From: an uncultured Verrucomicrobia subdivision 3 bacterium
GTDB taxonomy: Bacteria > Verrucomicrobiota > Verrucomicrobiia > Limisphaerales > UBA11358
Length of the DNA: 62,355 nt
Direction: 5' to 3'
NCBI GenBank assembly: GCA_903922735.1
Contig: CAIXUZ010000057.1
Span: forward strand, 1-62,355
A program made the position numbers and the translations under genes. The stretch's first letter is position 1. Every line of letters starts with the position of its first letter. The notes under the pieces were generated by a model that saw only the letters and a program-made list of their open reading frames with translations, searched no databases and was not told the origin of the DNA. This document shows positions 26,747 through 36,036 of this stretch, piece by piece.

Positions 26747-27493
26747 ATGGAAACGGCCGCCCTGGAAAACGGATTGCTGCTCGTCACGCAAAATCTGGCG
26801 AAGGAATATCGCGGCCGCCGCGTGGTCAATGGCGTGTCGGTCAGCGTGGGTGCCGGCGAAATTGTCGGTCTGCTCGGCCCGAATGGCGCGGGCAAGACGA
26901 CGACGTTCAATATGGTGGTCGGCGTGGTGAAACCGGATGCCGGTTCCGTCACGTTTCAAAATCACCCCATCACCGGCCTGCCGATGCACCTGCGGGCGCG
27001 GTTGGGCATCGGCTATCTCACGCAGGAGCCTTCGGTTTTCCGCAAGCTGACGGTTGAAGAAAACATTTTGGCAATTTTGGAGACGTGCAAACTCACGCGC
27101 GACGAGCAGGCCCTGCGGCTGAAATATCTGCTGGAGGAACTGGATTTGACGCCCATCCGCAAAAGCAAGGCGTATCAATTGAGCGGCGGTGAGAAGCGGC
27201 GGCTGGAGATCACCCGTGCGCTGGTGACGAGTCCGAAACTGCTATTGTTGGACGAGCCGTTCAGCGGCATTGATCCGATTGCGGTTTACGAGGTGCAGAA
27301 AATTGTGCGCCGGCTGAAGGAGCGCGGCTTGGGTATTTTGATCACCGATCACAATGTTCGCGAGACGCTCAAGCTGATTGACCGCGGCTATATCATCCAC
27401 AAGGGGCAGGTGCTGGTGGCGGGCAGCGCGGAGTTTTTGGCGAATGACCCGAAGGCGCGGGAAATCTATCTCGGGCCGGAGTTTAACCTGTAG
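26747..27493 (+). CDS. lptB: LPS export ABC transporter ATPase LptB
   Basis: 248 residues. Walker A GPNGAGKTTTF (44-54), Q-loop YLTQEPSVFRKLTVEEN, signature LSGGEKRRLEI, Walker B LLLLDEPFSGIDP and switch ITDHNVRETL, all characteristic of LptB (the SGGEKRR and DHNVRETL forms are typical). It powers extraction of LPS from the inner membrane with LptFG, which are not in this window. Directly follows lptA. Confidence 0.94.
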   Translation: METAALENGLLLVTQNLAKEYRGRRVVNGVSVSVGAGEIVGLLGPNGAGKTTTFNMVVGVVKPDAGSVTFQNHPITGLPMHLRARLGIGYLTQEPSVFRKLTVEENILAILETCKLTRDEQALRLKYLLEELDLTPIRKSKAYQLSGGEKRRLEITRALVTSPKLLLLDEPFSGIDPIAVYEVQKIVRRLKERGLGILITDHNVRETLKLIDRGYIIHKGQVLVAGSAEFLANDPKAREIYLGPEFNL

Positions 27494-27550
27494 TTTTTAG
27501 TTAAGCTGCCTCTGACGATTCAACTTAAAATTCAAAACTAAAAACTTAAA
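27489..27550. repeat. AAACTAA heptamer element upstream of hprK
   Basis: Units CAACTTA, AAATTCA, AAACTAA, AAACTTA at 27521-27548, preceded by an inverted partial copy TAGTTTTTAGTT at 27491. The array ends 7-8 nt before the hprK ATG, so it occupies the ribosome-binding region. It is the same family as the insert in kdsA. Confidence 0.8.
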
Positions 27551-27556
27551 CTTCCC

Positions 27557-28525
27557 ATGGAACACCAAACCGTTACGGTCCGGCAGTTTTTCCAGGAACA
27601 CGCCTCGGCGTTGTCGATAAAACCCATTGCCGGCGAGGCCAATTTGGAGCGCATCATCCGTGAGCCCACCGTCAACCGCCCCGGCCTCGCCTTGAGCGGC
27701 TTCACGCGCTACTTCGCCTACAAGCGCATCCAGGTGATGGGCCACGCGGAGGTTTATTATCTGCGGTCGCTGCGGCGCGAGGAGCGCATTGCGCGGTATG
27801 CCTATCTGTTTGCCTACAAAATTCCGTGCGTGGTTTTCAGCCGCGGGCTGAAGCCGGACCGGGAATTTCTTGCCGCCGCCGAGCAGGCGGGCGTGCCGAT
27901 TTTTCAGTCGCCGCTGGTGACGATGAAATTCATCAACCTCGCCACGCTGGCGCTGGAAGCCATGTTTGCCCCGCGCGGTTCGGAGCTGGGCAGCATGGTG
28001 GACATTCTCGGCGTCGGGGCCATCGTCCGCGGCGAAAGCGGCATCGGCAAAAGTGAGGCCGTGCTCGCGCTCATTGAGCGCGGCTATAGCCTCGTGGCGG
28101 ATGATGTCGTCAAGGTGTCCCTCATGGATGGAAAAGATGTGCTCTGCACCAGCGCGGAGCTGACGCGCGACCATATGGAAGTGCGCGGCATTGGCATTAT
28201 CAACGTGGCGCAGATGTTCGGCGTCAAAGCCATTCGCAAGCGGAAAAAGCTCGATCTCATTGTCTCGCTCAAATCCTGGAACGAGGTGACCGACGTGGAC
28301 CGGTTGGGCATGGAGCAGGAATTCGTCAAGGTGCTGGGCGTGGATATTCCCCATGTCACGATTCCCGTGCGGCCCGGCCGCGATATTGCGCGGCTCATCG
28401 AAGTCGCCGCGTTTCAGACGAAGCTCCGCAAATCCGGTTACAATGCCGCCGAGGAGTTGAACAAACGCCTGATTGCCCAGATGGCGGAAACCCCGGCCGC
28501 CGCCCCGCCGGTGCCGGAAAAGTAA
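27557..28525 (+). CDS. hprK: HPr kinase/phosphorylase
   Basis: Phosphorylates and dephosphorylates a Ser of HPr. 322 residues with the expected two parts: N-terminal alpha/beta domain (1-130) and kinase domain with P-loop GESGIGKS (159-166), ADDVV strand, and the HprK signature MEVRGIGIINV (about 207-217). In many Gram-negatives hprK sits beside Lpt genes and partial PTS genes; here the gene for HPr follows. Array instead of a Shine-Dalgarno sequence upstream. Confidence 0.94.
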   Translation: MEHQTVTVRQFFQEHASALSIKPIAGEANLERIIREPTVNRPGLALSGFTRYFAYKRIQVMGHAEVYYLRSLRREERIARYAYLFAYKIPCVVFSRGLKPDREFLAAAEQAGVPIFQSPLVTMKFINLATLALEAMFAPRGSELGSMVDILGVGAIVRGESGIGKSEAVLALIERGYSLVADDVVKVSLMDGKDVLCTSAELTRDHMEVRGIGIINVAQMFGVKAIRKRKKLDLIVSLKSWNEVTDVDRLGMEQEFVKVLGVDIPHVTIPVRPGRDIARLIEVAAFQTKLRKSGYNAAEELNKRLIAQMAETPAAAPPVPEK

Positions 28526-28577
28526 AATTCCCGTTGGCGAAACCCGTTTCGCCGATTAAGCTCCGATAAACCAAAGC

Positions 28578-28874
28578 ATGAGCGCCAAAAAAGCCGATGA
28601 CGCCGGGTTCCTCACCAAGGAGCTTACTATCATAAACAAGTCGGGCATTCACGCCCGGCCGGCGGCCATGTTTGTCAAAATTGCCAACCGCTTCGGTAGC
28701 GACATTTTCGTGGAAAAAGACGGCGAAAAAATCAACGGCAAGAGCATCATGGGCTTGATGATGCTCGCCGCCGGCCCCGGCAGCAAAGTGACGCTGCACG
28801 TCAAAGGCGTCGATGCCGCCGCCGCCATCTTGGAACTCGAGGCGCTCGTTCAGCGCAAGTTTGACGAGGAATGA
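28578..28874 (+). CDS. ptsH: HPr-family phosphocarrier protein
   Basis: 98 residues. GIHARPAAMF contains the phospho-His (His25) and NGKSIMGLMML the regulatory Ser (Ser56), both intact, so it can be the partner of HprK encoded 52 bp upstream. The N-terminus is about 10 residues longer than E. coli HPr. No EI or EII genes are in view, which suggests a regulatory or incomplete PTS role. Confidence 0.92.
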   Translation: MSAKKADDAGFLTKELTIINKSGIHARPAAMFVKIANRFGSDIFVEKDGEKINGKSIMGLMMLAAGPGSKVTLHVKGVDAAAAILELEALVQRKFDEE

Positions 28875-28952
28875 GCCCGCCGCCGTCGGGGTTTGTGTTT
28901 TGTTGAAGCTGGGCCTGTAGGGTCCAGGTCAATTGGATCGGGATAAATAAAA

Positions 28953-28990
28953 ATCTGTGTCCATCTGTGTTCATCTGTGTTCATCTGTGG
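28953..28990. repeat. ATCTGTGTTC decamer array
   Basis: Three full 10-bp units, ATCTGTGTCC, ATCTGTGTTC and ATCTGTGTTC, plus a partial ATCTGTGG. It lies between ptsH and the convergent beta-helix gene; no gene covers it. Same family as 146-178. Confidence 0.85.
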
Positions 28991-29030
28991 CTAAGCTCGT
29001 TTTCAACTGCATGGTTCCGGCTTAAAACCG

Positions 29031-30488
29031 CTAAGGCCCGTATAGCGGCCACTTTGCCACATGTTCTGGTTTCTCTGAATAGACTAGCGAAGGGGGGATA
29101 TGCGCGGTTTGTGACACTTGTCCCATCTGTAGCTTGTTTTCGATCAGGTTGGCGCCCACATAAAATGGGGCGTTGGAGATGCCGGCATTTACGACCCCCT
29201 GTTTTCCCTCAATCTCATTCCCTATGATCGCATAATAGGAGCTGTAGGATCTTAAACTGCCGATTTCCAAAGCCGCGTGGTTCCGGAAATAGGTGATGTA
29301 GGTTGTTGGCATGTAAGATTTCCTGTAATTGTCGGTGGCCATGTCGGAGCCGGTGTTTCCTTCAAATAGATTGTTATGTCCGCAGTGGCCGTTGTGTTGG
29401 GCCAGGTCTCCATAGGCGTGGAAGGCGGGCTCGTTTTGGTTGTAGCTCACCACGCAATGGTTGGCTTCAATTAATATGATGTGATGGCGGAGATTCCATA
29501 GCCGGTTGTTGGTGACATGAACGGCCGTCGAAAATCCGCCGACCAGAATGCCATCGCCATGGGAACCGGCATGGTAGTTGTTCACCCCTTTGACCATGGG
29601 CACAAACAGTTCATGAACCAGGTTTCGCGTGACGATAAAATCACGGCAGGACGAAATGAAAATGCCGCCGGTGATTGAACCGGTGACTTCGCAGTCGCGA
29701 ACAAATCCTTTGCCAACATTGTGAATGCTCAAATTCCTCGTGTTGATCGGGGCAATCCGCAGCCGGGCAATATGGATGCCTTCAACGCCACACTCTTCTC
29801 CCAATTCTAAAACACTTACTTGGGCATTGGGCATATCCATCCCTAATTTCATGTCTAAAAATACTTTTGCCCCCTCTTTGTGCGTGACCCGGACAATTTG
29901 CGCCGTTTTCCGGAAAATCCCGTCCGGATTATCGCCGTCTTTGGGTATGGGGATGACCCCGTTGACCCGCAGATAACTTCCAACCGGAATCTTCGCGGCA
30001 TCTCCCGTTGAAACGGTGATGTTTTGATCGCCCCGACGCACAGTGTCTGACACTTGTATTTTATTCCCCGGCGGCCTGACCGAACCATCAATCATGATTT
30101 CCGAACTGACGGATTCCTTGGAATCAATGACAAAATGGGTTTTTTCGCGCCCGGAACCTTTAAGCATCAAGCCGCCACCCGGCTTGTGCAGTCGGCAAGT
30201 TTCCGTGAACCGCCAGGTGCCGGCCGGAAAAAGAATGCGGATTTTTTTATTCCTATATTTATCCACCAGCGCCTCCAGTTGTTTGGCCACATTGATGGAT
30301 GGGTTGTCCGGTAGGATCCCCTCTTTGACCGCATCCACCTCCAGCCAGCCCGATGAATCCTGCCATTCATAGCCATACCATCCATTCGGCGGGAAGTATT
30401 TTGAGTCCAGCTCGCCATAATCAAACGCCATCAGGGATTTGGCTAAAAGGTGAAATAATATAATTCCGCCGTATGTGAATCTTTTCAT
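29031..30488 (-). CDS. secreted right-handed beta-helix protein (polysaccharide lyase/hydrolase-like)
   Basis: 485 residues with an N-terminal signal (MKRFTYGGIILFHLLAKSLM). Residues about 65-130 resemble the N-terminal turn of pectate-lyase-superfamily proteins (IRILFPAGTWRFTETCRLHKPGGGLMLKG), and the middle has short repeated rungs rich in Asn/Val with conserved HVTNNRLWNLRHHIILIEAN. This suggests a parallel beta-helix acting on polysaccharide. No family-specific catalytic triad could be fixed. Codon use is lower in GC than in neighbours. It is divergent from the 30548 gene, with which it may share a promoter region. Confidence 0.7.
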   Translation of the reverse strand: MKRFTYGGIILFHLLAKSLMAFDYGELDSKYFPPNGWYGYEWQDSSGWLEVDAVKEGILPDNPSINVAKQLEALVDKYRNKKIRILFPAGTWRFTETCRLHKPGGGLMLKGSGREKTHFVIDSKESVSSEIMIDGSVRPPGNKIQVSDTVRRGDQNITVSTGDAAKIPVGSYLRVNGVIPIPKDGDNPDGIFRKTAQIVRVTHKEGAKVFLDMKLGMDMPNAQVSVLELGEECGVEGIHIARLRIAPINTRNLSIHNVGKGFVRDCEVTGSITGGIFISSCRDFIVTRNLVHELFVPMVKGVNNYHAGSHGDGILVGGFSTAVHVTNNRLWNLRHHIILIEANHCVVSYNQNEPAFHAYGDLAQHNGHCGHNNLFEGNTGSDMATDNYRKSYMPTTYITYFRNHAALEIGSLRSYSSYYAIIGNEIEGKQGVVNAGISNAPFYVGANLIENKLQMGQVSQTAHIPPSLVYSEKPEHVAKWPLYGP

Positions 30489-30547
30489 TGCTTGTTGAAG
30501 GGAGACTTTTATGCAATCAAAATAGGAGTCAATCCCAATCTGCGACG

Positions 30548-31273
30548 ATGCATCTTATGCCCGCTCTCAAAAAGTTCCGGCCTGGTTTCTGCCTGTTGCT
30601 GTGGGTCGCCGCCGCGCGTCTTTATGCCGCCGGGTTCTTGTTTCATGATGATTTTACGAATGGGCTGGATCAATGGGTTGTCGAACAAAGGCCGGGCGGA
30701 ACCGTCACGGCCACCAACGGCGTGCTGGAAATCCGTGATGTCGGCGGCGGCACCATCTGGTTTAAGAAAAAACTGAGCGCGCCCGTTGCGATTAGCTTTC
30801 AAGCGACCGTGGTTGACGAGCAGTTGCCGGGCGATCGCGTCTCCGACTTGAACTGTTTCTGGATGGCCTCCGACCCGGTGCACCCGGATGATTTATTTTG
30901 GGCGGGGCACGGGCGCGATGGCGATTTTTCGCGCTACGATCGTTTATGCACTTACTATGTGGGCTGCGGTGGCAATCAAAATAGCACCACCCGCTTTCGA
31001 CGGTATCTTGGCCTGGGCCCCAAACCGCTCCAACCTGAAAATGACCTTCGGGATCCCAGGTTTCTGCTCCAGCCCAACCATGGCTACCATATTGAACTGG
31101 AGGCGGTGAATGGAATGGCTCGGTTCCGGCGGGACGGGGAAAATCTTTTTGAGTTTTCGGACCCCCGGTTCCTTCAGCAAGGCTGGTTCGGATTTCGCTT
31201 TGTGAACAACCACTTGCGCATCCGGAATTTTGCTGTGAAAACCATCCCGCTGGGTGCCTCTCCCCTCAAATAA
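30548..31273 (+). CDS. secreted concanavalin-like domain protein (DUF6250-like)
   Basis: About 241 residues from ATG 30548 (a second ATG at 30557 is possible). Signal peptide, then a beta-sandwich-type sequence: LFHDDFTNGLDQWVVEQRPGG, LEIRDVGGGTIWFKKKL, FWMASDPVHPDDLFW, and a final WFGFRFVNNHLRIRNFAV. This looks like the laminin-G/concanavalin A-like domain that accompanies polysaccharide-degrading enzymes; DUF6250 is my tentative assignment. It may bind or cleave the same substrate as the divergently encoded beta-helix protein. Confidence 0.65.
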   Translation: MHLMPALKKFRPGFCLLLWVAAARLYAAGFLFHDDFTNGLDQWVVEQRPGGTVTATNGVLEIRDVGGGTIWFKKKLSAPVAISFQATVVDEQLPGDRVSDLNCFWMASDPVHPDDLFWAGHGRDGDFSRYDRLCTYYVGCGGNQNSTTRFRRYLGLGPKPLQPENDLRDPRFLLQPNHGYHIELEAVNGMARFRRDGENLFEFSDPRFLQQGWFGFRFVNNHLRIRNFAVKTIPLGASPLK

Positions 31274-31504
31274 TAAACCGGCTTTGCGCGTATAAATACC
31301 GAAATAATTGAAATATGGCGGCCAATGGGAGGGCTCAAGTTTCACCCCGGCCCGGCCTCGCCCCGATTGTGTGGACCGGCGTTGGGTGCGGGTGTGGGCA
31401 TGGGCGGGTCTGGAAAATTCATGGCCGCCAGCGCCGGCGGTTTTCTCTGCCTGGCCGCTGACTTTGGGCTTTCAACTTCGGGTTGGGGACTTTAATTTCC
31501 CCGC

Positions 31505-31792
31505 ATGGCATCCGCAGAAATTGATGTGAAATACGTCGCGCACCTCGCGCGGCTCGCGCTCACGCCCGAGGAGGAAAAACAGCTCGGCGCGCAGCTCGGC
31601 AACATTCTGGGCTACATTGAAAAATTGCGCGAGCTCGACGTGTCCCATGTTGAGCCGACCGCCCACGCCGTGCCGATGGTCAATGTCACCCGCGCCGACG
31701 AAATCCGCCCGTCGCTTCCGCACGACGAGGCGCTCCGCAACGCGCCGAAAAAAGGCGGCGGACTTTTTGTGGTTCCCAAAATCGTCGAGTAA
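31505..31792 (+). CDS. gatC: Asp-tRNA(Asn)/Glu-tRNA(Gln) amidotransferase subunit C
   Basis: 95 residues, the usual GatC length. Family pattern: IDVKYVAHLARLALTPEEE at the N-terminus, LGNILGYIEKLRELDVSHVEPTAHAVPMVN across 35-65, and RPSLPHDEALRNAPKKGGGLFVVPKIVE at the end. It stabilises GatA-GatB, which amidates misacylated tRNA. gatA lies 1.8 kb downstream; gatB is not in the window. Confidence 0.92.
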   Translation: MASAEIDVKYVAHLARLALTPEEEKQLGAQLGNILGYIEKLRELDVSHVEPTAHAVPMVNVTRADEIRPSLPHDEALRNAPKKGGGLFVVPKIVE

Positions 31793-31830
31793 GATTCCAT
31801 CTCCCCCATTTTTATTGATGCGTTTGTGAT

Positions 31831-32613
31831 ATGCTGGCCGTCTTGGACATAGGAAATTACACCGAGAACTTGACTCTGGTTTTGACCGAGGCGGCCAAAT
31901 ACTTTTTCCTGCTGTTATTTTGTGTTCTGTCCATTCGCCTGTGGCGGCGTTGGGCCGGGCGTTCTGCGGCCAAAGACCTCGCGGGCTTGCTGATGGCGGC
32001 GATCGTCACGCTGCTGGCGGTGGTCATTGGGTTTTTTTCGATGCGCCAAAGTCTTGGCACCATGTATTCTTACTATGGCCTGAAGGCGTTCAGGAACGGA
32101 CAGGTGCTGCCGGCGCTTTCGCTGTTTGAGGCCGCCAATGGTTATTGGCCCACCGCCGACACGATCGGACGGAAAGGCGTCTGTCTCCTGCTGCTGGGCC
32201 AGGCGGACCAGGGCCGGGGATTGATCGCGAACGCTCGCGCCGCGCGCCCGGGCGGTTCGCCGTTCGAGAGTTTTTATGAGGGCGTTTACCTGTTCTCCCG
32301 GGGCGATACGGAGCATTCCATTCCGTTGCTGCAAATGGCCTCCACGGGTGAGGAATATCATTGGAGTGTCGTCAAGATTTTCGCGGTGATGTATCTGGAG
32401 GCGAATCAGGTTGCCGATGCTCGCAAGCTCATGCAGCCCTTCCTGCAGGTCGAGGTCGTGGAGCCGGACCAGGCGTATATCATGGCTGGCCTCCAGCTCG
32501 CCGCCGGTAATAAAGCCGGGGCGCGGTCGTTGCTGGACAAGTTTCCGGCCCGCGCGCTGTCGCCGATGTGGCTCGGCCGGTACGAAAAATTGCGGGCGCA
32601 ATTGCGCGACTGA
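31831..32613 (+). CDS. membrane protein with TPR-like tail
   Basis: 260 residues. Two hydrophobic segments (about 20-36 and 45-66) are followed by a soluble helical part of about 180 residues with TPR-like helix pairs (YYGLKAFRNGQVLPALSLFEAANGYWP, YEGVYLFSRGDTEHSIPLLQMA). Not recognised beyond that. It lies 38 bp after gatC and 3 bp before the PAP2 gene, so the three are probably one transcript running to gatA. Confidence 0.65.
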   Translation: MLAVLDIGNYTENLTLVLTEAAKYFFLLLFCVLSIRLWRRWAGRSAAKDLAGLLMAAIVTLLAVVIGFFSMRQSLGTMYSYYGLKAFRNGQVLPALSLFEAANGYWPTADTIGRKGVCLLLLGQADQGRGLIANARAARPGGSPFESFYEGVYLFSRGDTEHSIPLLQMASTGEEYHWSVVKIFAVMYLEANQVADARKLMQPFLQVEVVEPDQAYIMAGLQLAAGNKAGARSLLDKFPARALSPMWLGRYEKLRAQLRD

Positions 32614-32616
32614 ATT

Positions 32617-33624
32617 ATGCTCCGAAAAATCATTGCCTTTGTGCTGCATCGCCGTCTGGAAGATGTGTTGGCAGCGGGCTTCACGCTCGGGCTGGGGCTG
32701 GTTTTCTTGAGCCGGCAGATGGCGCACCCGTTTCAAATTTCCGGTCATGACCTCGCTTTCCTCCTGCTGCCGGTCGGTGTCCTGGGGGTGAAATGCCTGT
32801 TCGAGCTGCTCTTTGCGCCGGATATCGCCGGCCAGGAGCATCTCGACGTGGGCAGATATTTGGCCGCTTTTTTCCGGCCGCTGGCCCGGATTTTCCGTGA
32901 TTGGTGTCCGTTTGTTTTGTTGAGCGCTTGCTACTATGCGATGTATTCCAATTTCATGTTTCATCTGAACCCCCACACCGCCGATGCGGCCCTGGCGCGG
33001 TTTGATGCGGCGTTGTTTGGCAGCCAGCCGTCGTTTCTGCTGGAAAAGTGGATCACCCCCTGGGCCACGGACTTTTGCAATTTAATATATTTTTCCTATG
33101 TTCTGTCGCTGCCGGTGGTCGCTTTGTATTTTTACCTTCGGCGCGCGCAAGCCGTTTTCCGCCGCGTGATGATGGGCTATCTGACGCTGATGCTCCTGGG
33201 TATCACCGGCTATCTGTGCCTGCCGGCCATCGGTCCCGGATCTTTTTTCAGCGATCGCTACACGCAGGATTTGAGCGGCCATGCCTTGAGCCGGGGCGTT
33301 GACTGCATCATCCGCAACGGCCGCGTCGCCTACGATTGTTTTCCCTCGCTCCATGTCGGCATTCCGTTGCTGTTGTGCTTCTATCTGCGTGATTATCAGC
33401 GGCGGCTTTTCATCCCGGCCGTCGTGTACGTCCTGGCCATGTCCTGCACCGTCATTTACTTGCGCTACCATTATGTCGCGGACGTGCTGGCTGCGTTCGC
33501 CTTTGCGCCCGCCGCGTATTGGCTGAATGATTTCATGCTGTCACGCTGGCCCGGCGAACGCATTGTTGCCGCCGCCCCATTGGCATCCCCCAACCCCATG
33601 CTTCCCGATGTTGAACCAACTTAA
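32617..33624 (+). CDS. PAP2-superfamily membrane phosphatase/transferase
   Basis: 335 residues, about six membrane helices. The C-terminal half carries the PAP2 motifs: [11 protein letters not shown] (motif 2, SxxH) and [13 protein letters not shown] (motif 3, RxxxxHxxxD). The layout resembles the Aur1/Ipt1-like inositolphosphotransferase branch as well as lipid phosphatases. Probable substrate is a lipid phosphate or phospholipid at the outer face of the inner membrane. It overlaps gatA by 17 bp. Confidence 0.82.
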   Translation: MLRKIIAFVLHRRLEDVLAAGFTLGLGLVFLSRQMAHPFQISGHDLAFLLLPVGVLGVKCLFELLFAPDIAGQEHLDVGRYLAAFFRPLARIFRDWCPFVLLSACYYAMYSNFMFHLNPHTADAALARFDAALFGSQPSFLLEKWITPWATDFCNLIYFSYVLSLPVVALYFYLRRAQAVFRRVMMGYLTLMLLGITGYLCLPAIGPGSFFSDRYTQDLSGHALSRGVDCIIRNGRVAYDCFPSLHVGIPLLLCFYLRDYQRRLFIPAVVYVLAMSCTVIYLRYHYVADVLAAFAFAPAAYWLNDFMLSRWPGERIVAAAPLASPNPMLPDVEPT

Positions 33625-35068
33625 TATTTCCCAATTAACCGCCAAGCTGGCCCGCCGCGAAGTCTCCGTCCGCGAAGCCACGCAGGCCTGCCTCGACCGG
33701 ATTGCCCGCGTGGATGGAGCCATCCACGCTTTTATCAGCTACGATGCCGCCGATGCGCTCGCGCAGGCCGACGCGGCCGATCGGGAACTTTCTCAAGGCG
33801 GCCGCACCGCCAAGAGCTTGCTGGGCGTGCCGATTGCGGTGAAGGACGTGCTCGCCGTCAAAAACCAGCCGCTCAACTGCGCGTCAAAAATCCTGGGCAA
33901 CTTCATTTCGCCCTACGACGCGACGGTCATTGAAAAATTGAAGGCGGCGGGCGCGATTGTTTTTGGCCGGCTGAACATGGATGAGTTTGCGATGGGCAGC
34001 TCCACCGAAAATTCCGCGTTCGGCCTTACGCGCAATCCGTGGGACACCACGCGCATTCCCGGCGGGTCGTCCGGCGGCTCGGCGGCGGCGGTGGCGGCGG
34101 ATGAGTGCATCGCGTCGCTCGGCTCGGACACCGGCGGTTCCATTCGCCAGCCGGCGGCCTTGTGCGGCTGCGTCGGCCTCAAGCCGACTTACGGCCGGGT
34201 TTCGCGCTATGGCCTGGTGGCGTTCGCCAGCTCGCTGGACCAAATCGGGCCGTTCACCAAGGACGTGCGCGATGCCGCGACGTTGCTCGGCGTTTTGAGC
34301 GGCGTTGACCCGCGCGATTCCACGAGCGTGCCCCAGCCCGTGCCGGATTATGCCGCGGCGCTGACCGGCGACATCAAAGGTTTGAAGCTCGGTTTGCCAA
34401 AGGAATACCTCATTGGCGGGCTGGACCCGGAGGTGAAGGCCGCCGTGGATGCCGCCGTGAAAAAGTTCACCGAACTCGGCGCGGAGATCGTGGAAATTTC
34501 CCTGCCGCACACCGACTACGCGGTGGCGACTTACTACATCATCGCCACCGCCGAGGCGTCGGCGAATCTGGCGCGCTTCGACGGGATCCGCTACGGCGCG
34601 CGGGTGGATGGCGCGGATCCGATCGAACTTTATGCCCGGACGCGCGGCGCGGGTTTTGGGCCGGAAGTGAAGCGCCGGATCATCCTCGGTACCTACGTTT
34701 TGAGCAGCGGCTACCACGATGCGTATTATTTGCAGGCGCAGAAAGTTCGCACCCTCATCCGCAACGATTTTCTCCAGGCGTTTGCAAAGGTGGATGCGAT
34801 TGTGACCCCGACGACGCCGACGGCGGCGTTCAAGGCAGGCGAAAAATCCGGCGACCCGTTGCAGATGTATTTGTCCGACATCTTCACGATTTCCTGCAAT
34901 CTGGCGGGCATTTCCGGCCTCAGCCTTCCGTGCGGCTTCACGAAAAATCCGAAGCTGCCCATCGGGTTGCAGTTGCTGGGTCAGCCGTTCGGCGAAGCAT
35001 CGCTTTTAAAAATTGCGCATGCCTATGAGCAGGCGACCCCGTGGCATAAAGAAAAAGCTGCGTTGTGA
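33608..35068 (+). CDS. gatA: Asp-tRNA(Asn)/Glu-tRNA(Gln) amidotransferase subunit A
   Basis: Glutaminase subunit that supplies ammonia to GatB. 486 residues from ATG 33608 ([14 protein letters not shown]), chosen because alignment to GatA starts there. Amidase-signature catalytic triad Lys79, Ser154, Ser178, at the same numbers as in S. aureus Gat[35 protein letters not shown]. The C-terminal part has [20 protein letters not shown] and SLPCGF segments. It overlaps the PAP2 gene. Confidence 0.94.
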   Translation: MLNQLNISQLTAKLARREVSVREATQACLDRIARVDGAIHAFISYDAADALAQADAADRELSQGGRTAKSLLGVPIAVKDVLAVKNQPLNCASKILGNFISPYDATVIEKLKAAGAIVFGRLNMDEFAMGSSTENSAFGLTRNPWDTTRIPGGSSGGSAAAVAADECIASLGSDTGGSIRQPAALCGCVGLKPTYGRVSRYGLVAFASSLDQIGPFTKDVRDAATLLGVLSGVDPRDSTSVPQPVPDYAAALTGDIKGLKLGLPKEYLIGGLDPEVKAAVDAAVKKFTELGAEIVEISLPHTDYAVATYYIIATAEASANLARFDGIRYGARVDGADPIELYARTRGAGFGPEVKRRIILGTYVLSSGYHDAYYLQAQKVRTLIRNDFLQAFAKVDAIVTPTTPTAAFKAGEKSGDPLQMYLSDIFTISCNLAGISGLSLPCGFTKNPKLPIGLQLLGQPFGEASLLKIAHAYEQATPWHKEKAAL

Positions 35069-35093
35069 GCGGGCTTGGTATAGATTAACGAAT

Positions 35094-35921
35094 ATGATTC
35101 CGACCCAGAAAACGAAAAAGCTTCTGTTTTGGTGCGGCTTGTCGTTGCCGATGGTGGCGCTGCTGGCCATGACGTGGCTGGTCCATCAATCCAGCGGGCA
35201 ATTCAGCAATTCCTTCAGTTGGGTCATGCAGACCTACAAGGTGCTGGACCTGTTTGAGCAGACGCAGGCGCACATCGTGGATGCCGAAGCCAGCCAGCGC
35301 GGCTATTTGTTGACGGGCCGCTCGGATTATCTTGAGCCTTACCATCGGGCGATGGCCTCCATCCGTGATGATCTTGCCGAGTTGAAAAAACTGACGCATG
35401 GCAATGCCACCCAGCAGGCCAATTTGGCGTTGCTTGAGAAAATGGTGGATTCGGACCTGGTGTTTGATCCGGCCACGGCCGTTATTGCCGGCGTGAATTC
35501 AACCAATGGGTCCGTTGTGACGTTGACTCAGCGGGGAAGATTGAAGCTGGAGCAGGTGCGGCGGGTGTTGTTTCAGGCCCACGAAGAGCAGCAGCGCTTG
35601 TTGAGCCAGCAGCAGCAGTCGGCCGAGTCGGATGCGGTGTATACGCAGATCATGGCGTTGATTTTGATCGGCGCCGTGGCCCTGGCCTTGATCTTGGTGG
35701 TCGTCATTTTGTTGCGGCTGGAAAAATTGCAGGAATTTGTCACCATCTGCGCGTGGACCGGGCAGGTTAAATATCAGGGGAAATGGCTGCGGTTGGATGA
35801 ATATCTCAAGCAGCAGTTTGGCATTTCTGTTTCGCACAGTCTGTCGCAGGATGCGGCGGATAAAATGATGCGCGATATCGAGGACTTGAACCGTCCCGGC
35901 CCGCCGCCGCCTGCCGCCTGA
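35094..35921 (+). CDS. CHASE3-domain membrane protein without kinase
   Basis: 275 residues. TM1 (about 10-30), a CHASE3 sensor domain (about 35-180) with the typical ETQAH…DAEASQRGYLLTGRSDYLEPY pattern, TM2 (about 186-208), then only 65 residues. That tail, FVTICAWTGQVKYQGKWLRLDEYLKQQFGIS read in pieces, resembles the short 'ICAxCKKIRDxxGYW…YI…HGIC' module that follows receivers and PAS domains, but with its cysteines and His lost. No histidine kinase, HAMP or cyclase domain is present. It may be a regulatory partner or a remnant. No two-component partner nearby. Confidence 0.75.
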   Translation: MIPTQKTKKLLFWCGLSLPMVALLAMTWLVHQSSGQFSNSFSWVMQTYKVLDLFEQTQAHIVDAEASQRGYLLTGRSDYLEPYHRAMASIRDDLAELKKLTHGNATQQANLALLEKMVDSDLVFDPATAVIAGVNSTNGSVVTLTQRGRLKLEQVRRVLFQAHEEQQRLLSQQQQSAESDAVYTQIMALILIGAVALALILVVVILLRLEKLQEFVTICAWTGQVKYQGKWLRLDEYLKQQFGISVSHSLSQDAADKMMRDIEDLNRPGPPPPAA

Positions 35922-36036
35922 CGCTCGCGGTCTTTCCTCCCGGGTTCCGGATTTCTTTGGCATTCACCGTTTTCCTGAAACCGTTTCGTGGGAATGCCGT
36001 CTGGTCTAAGCGGTGGCGGATTAATTCAAAGCAATC

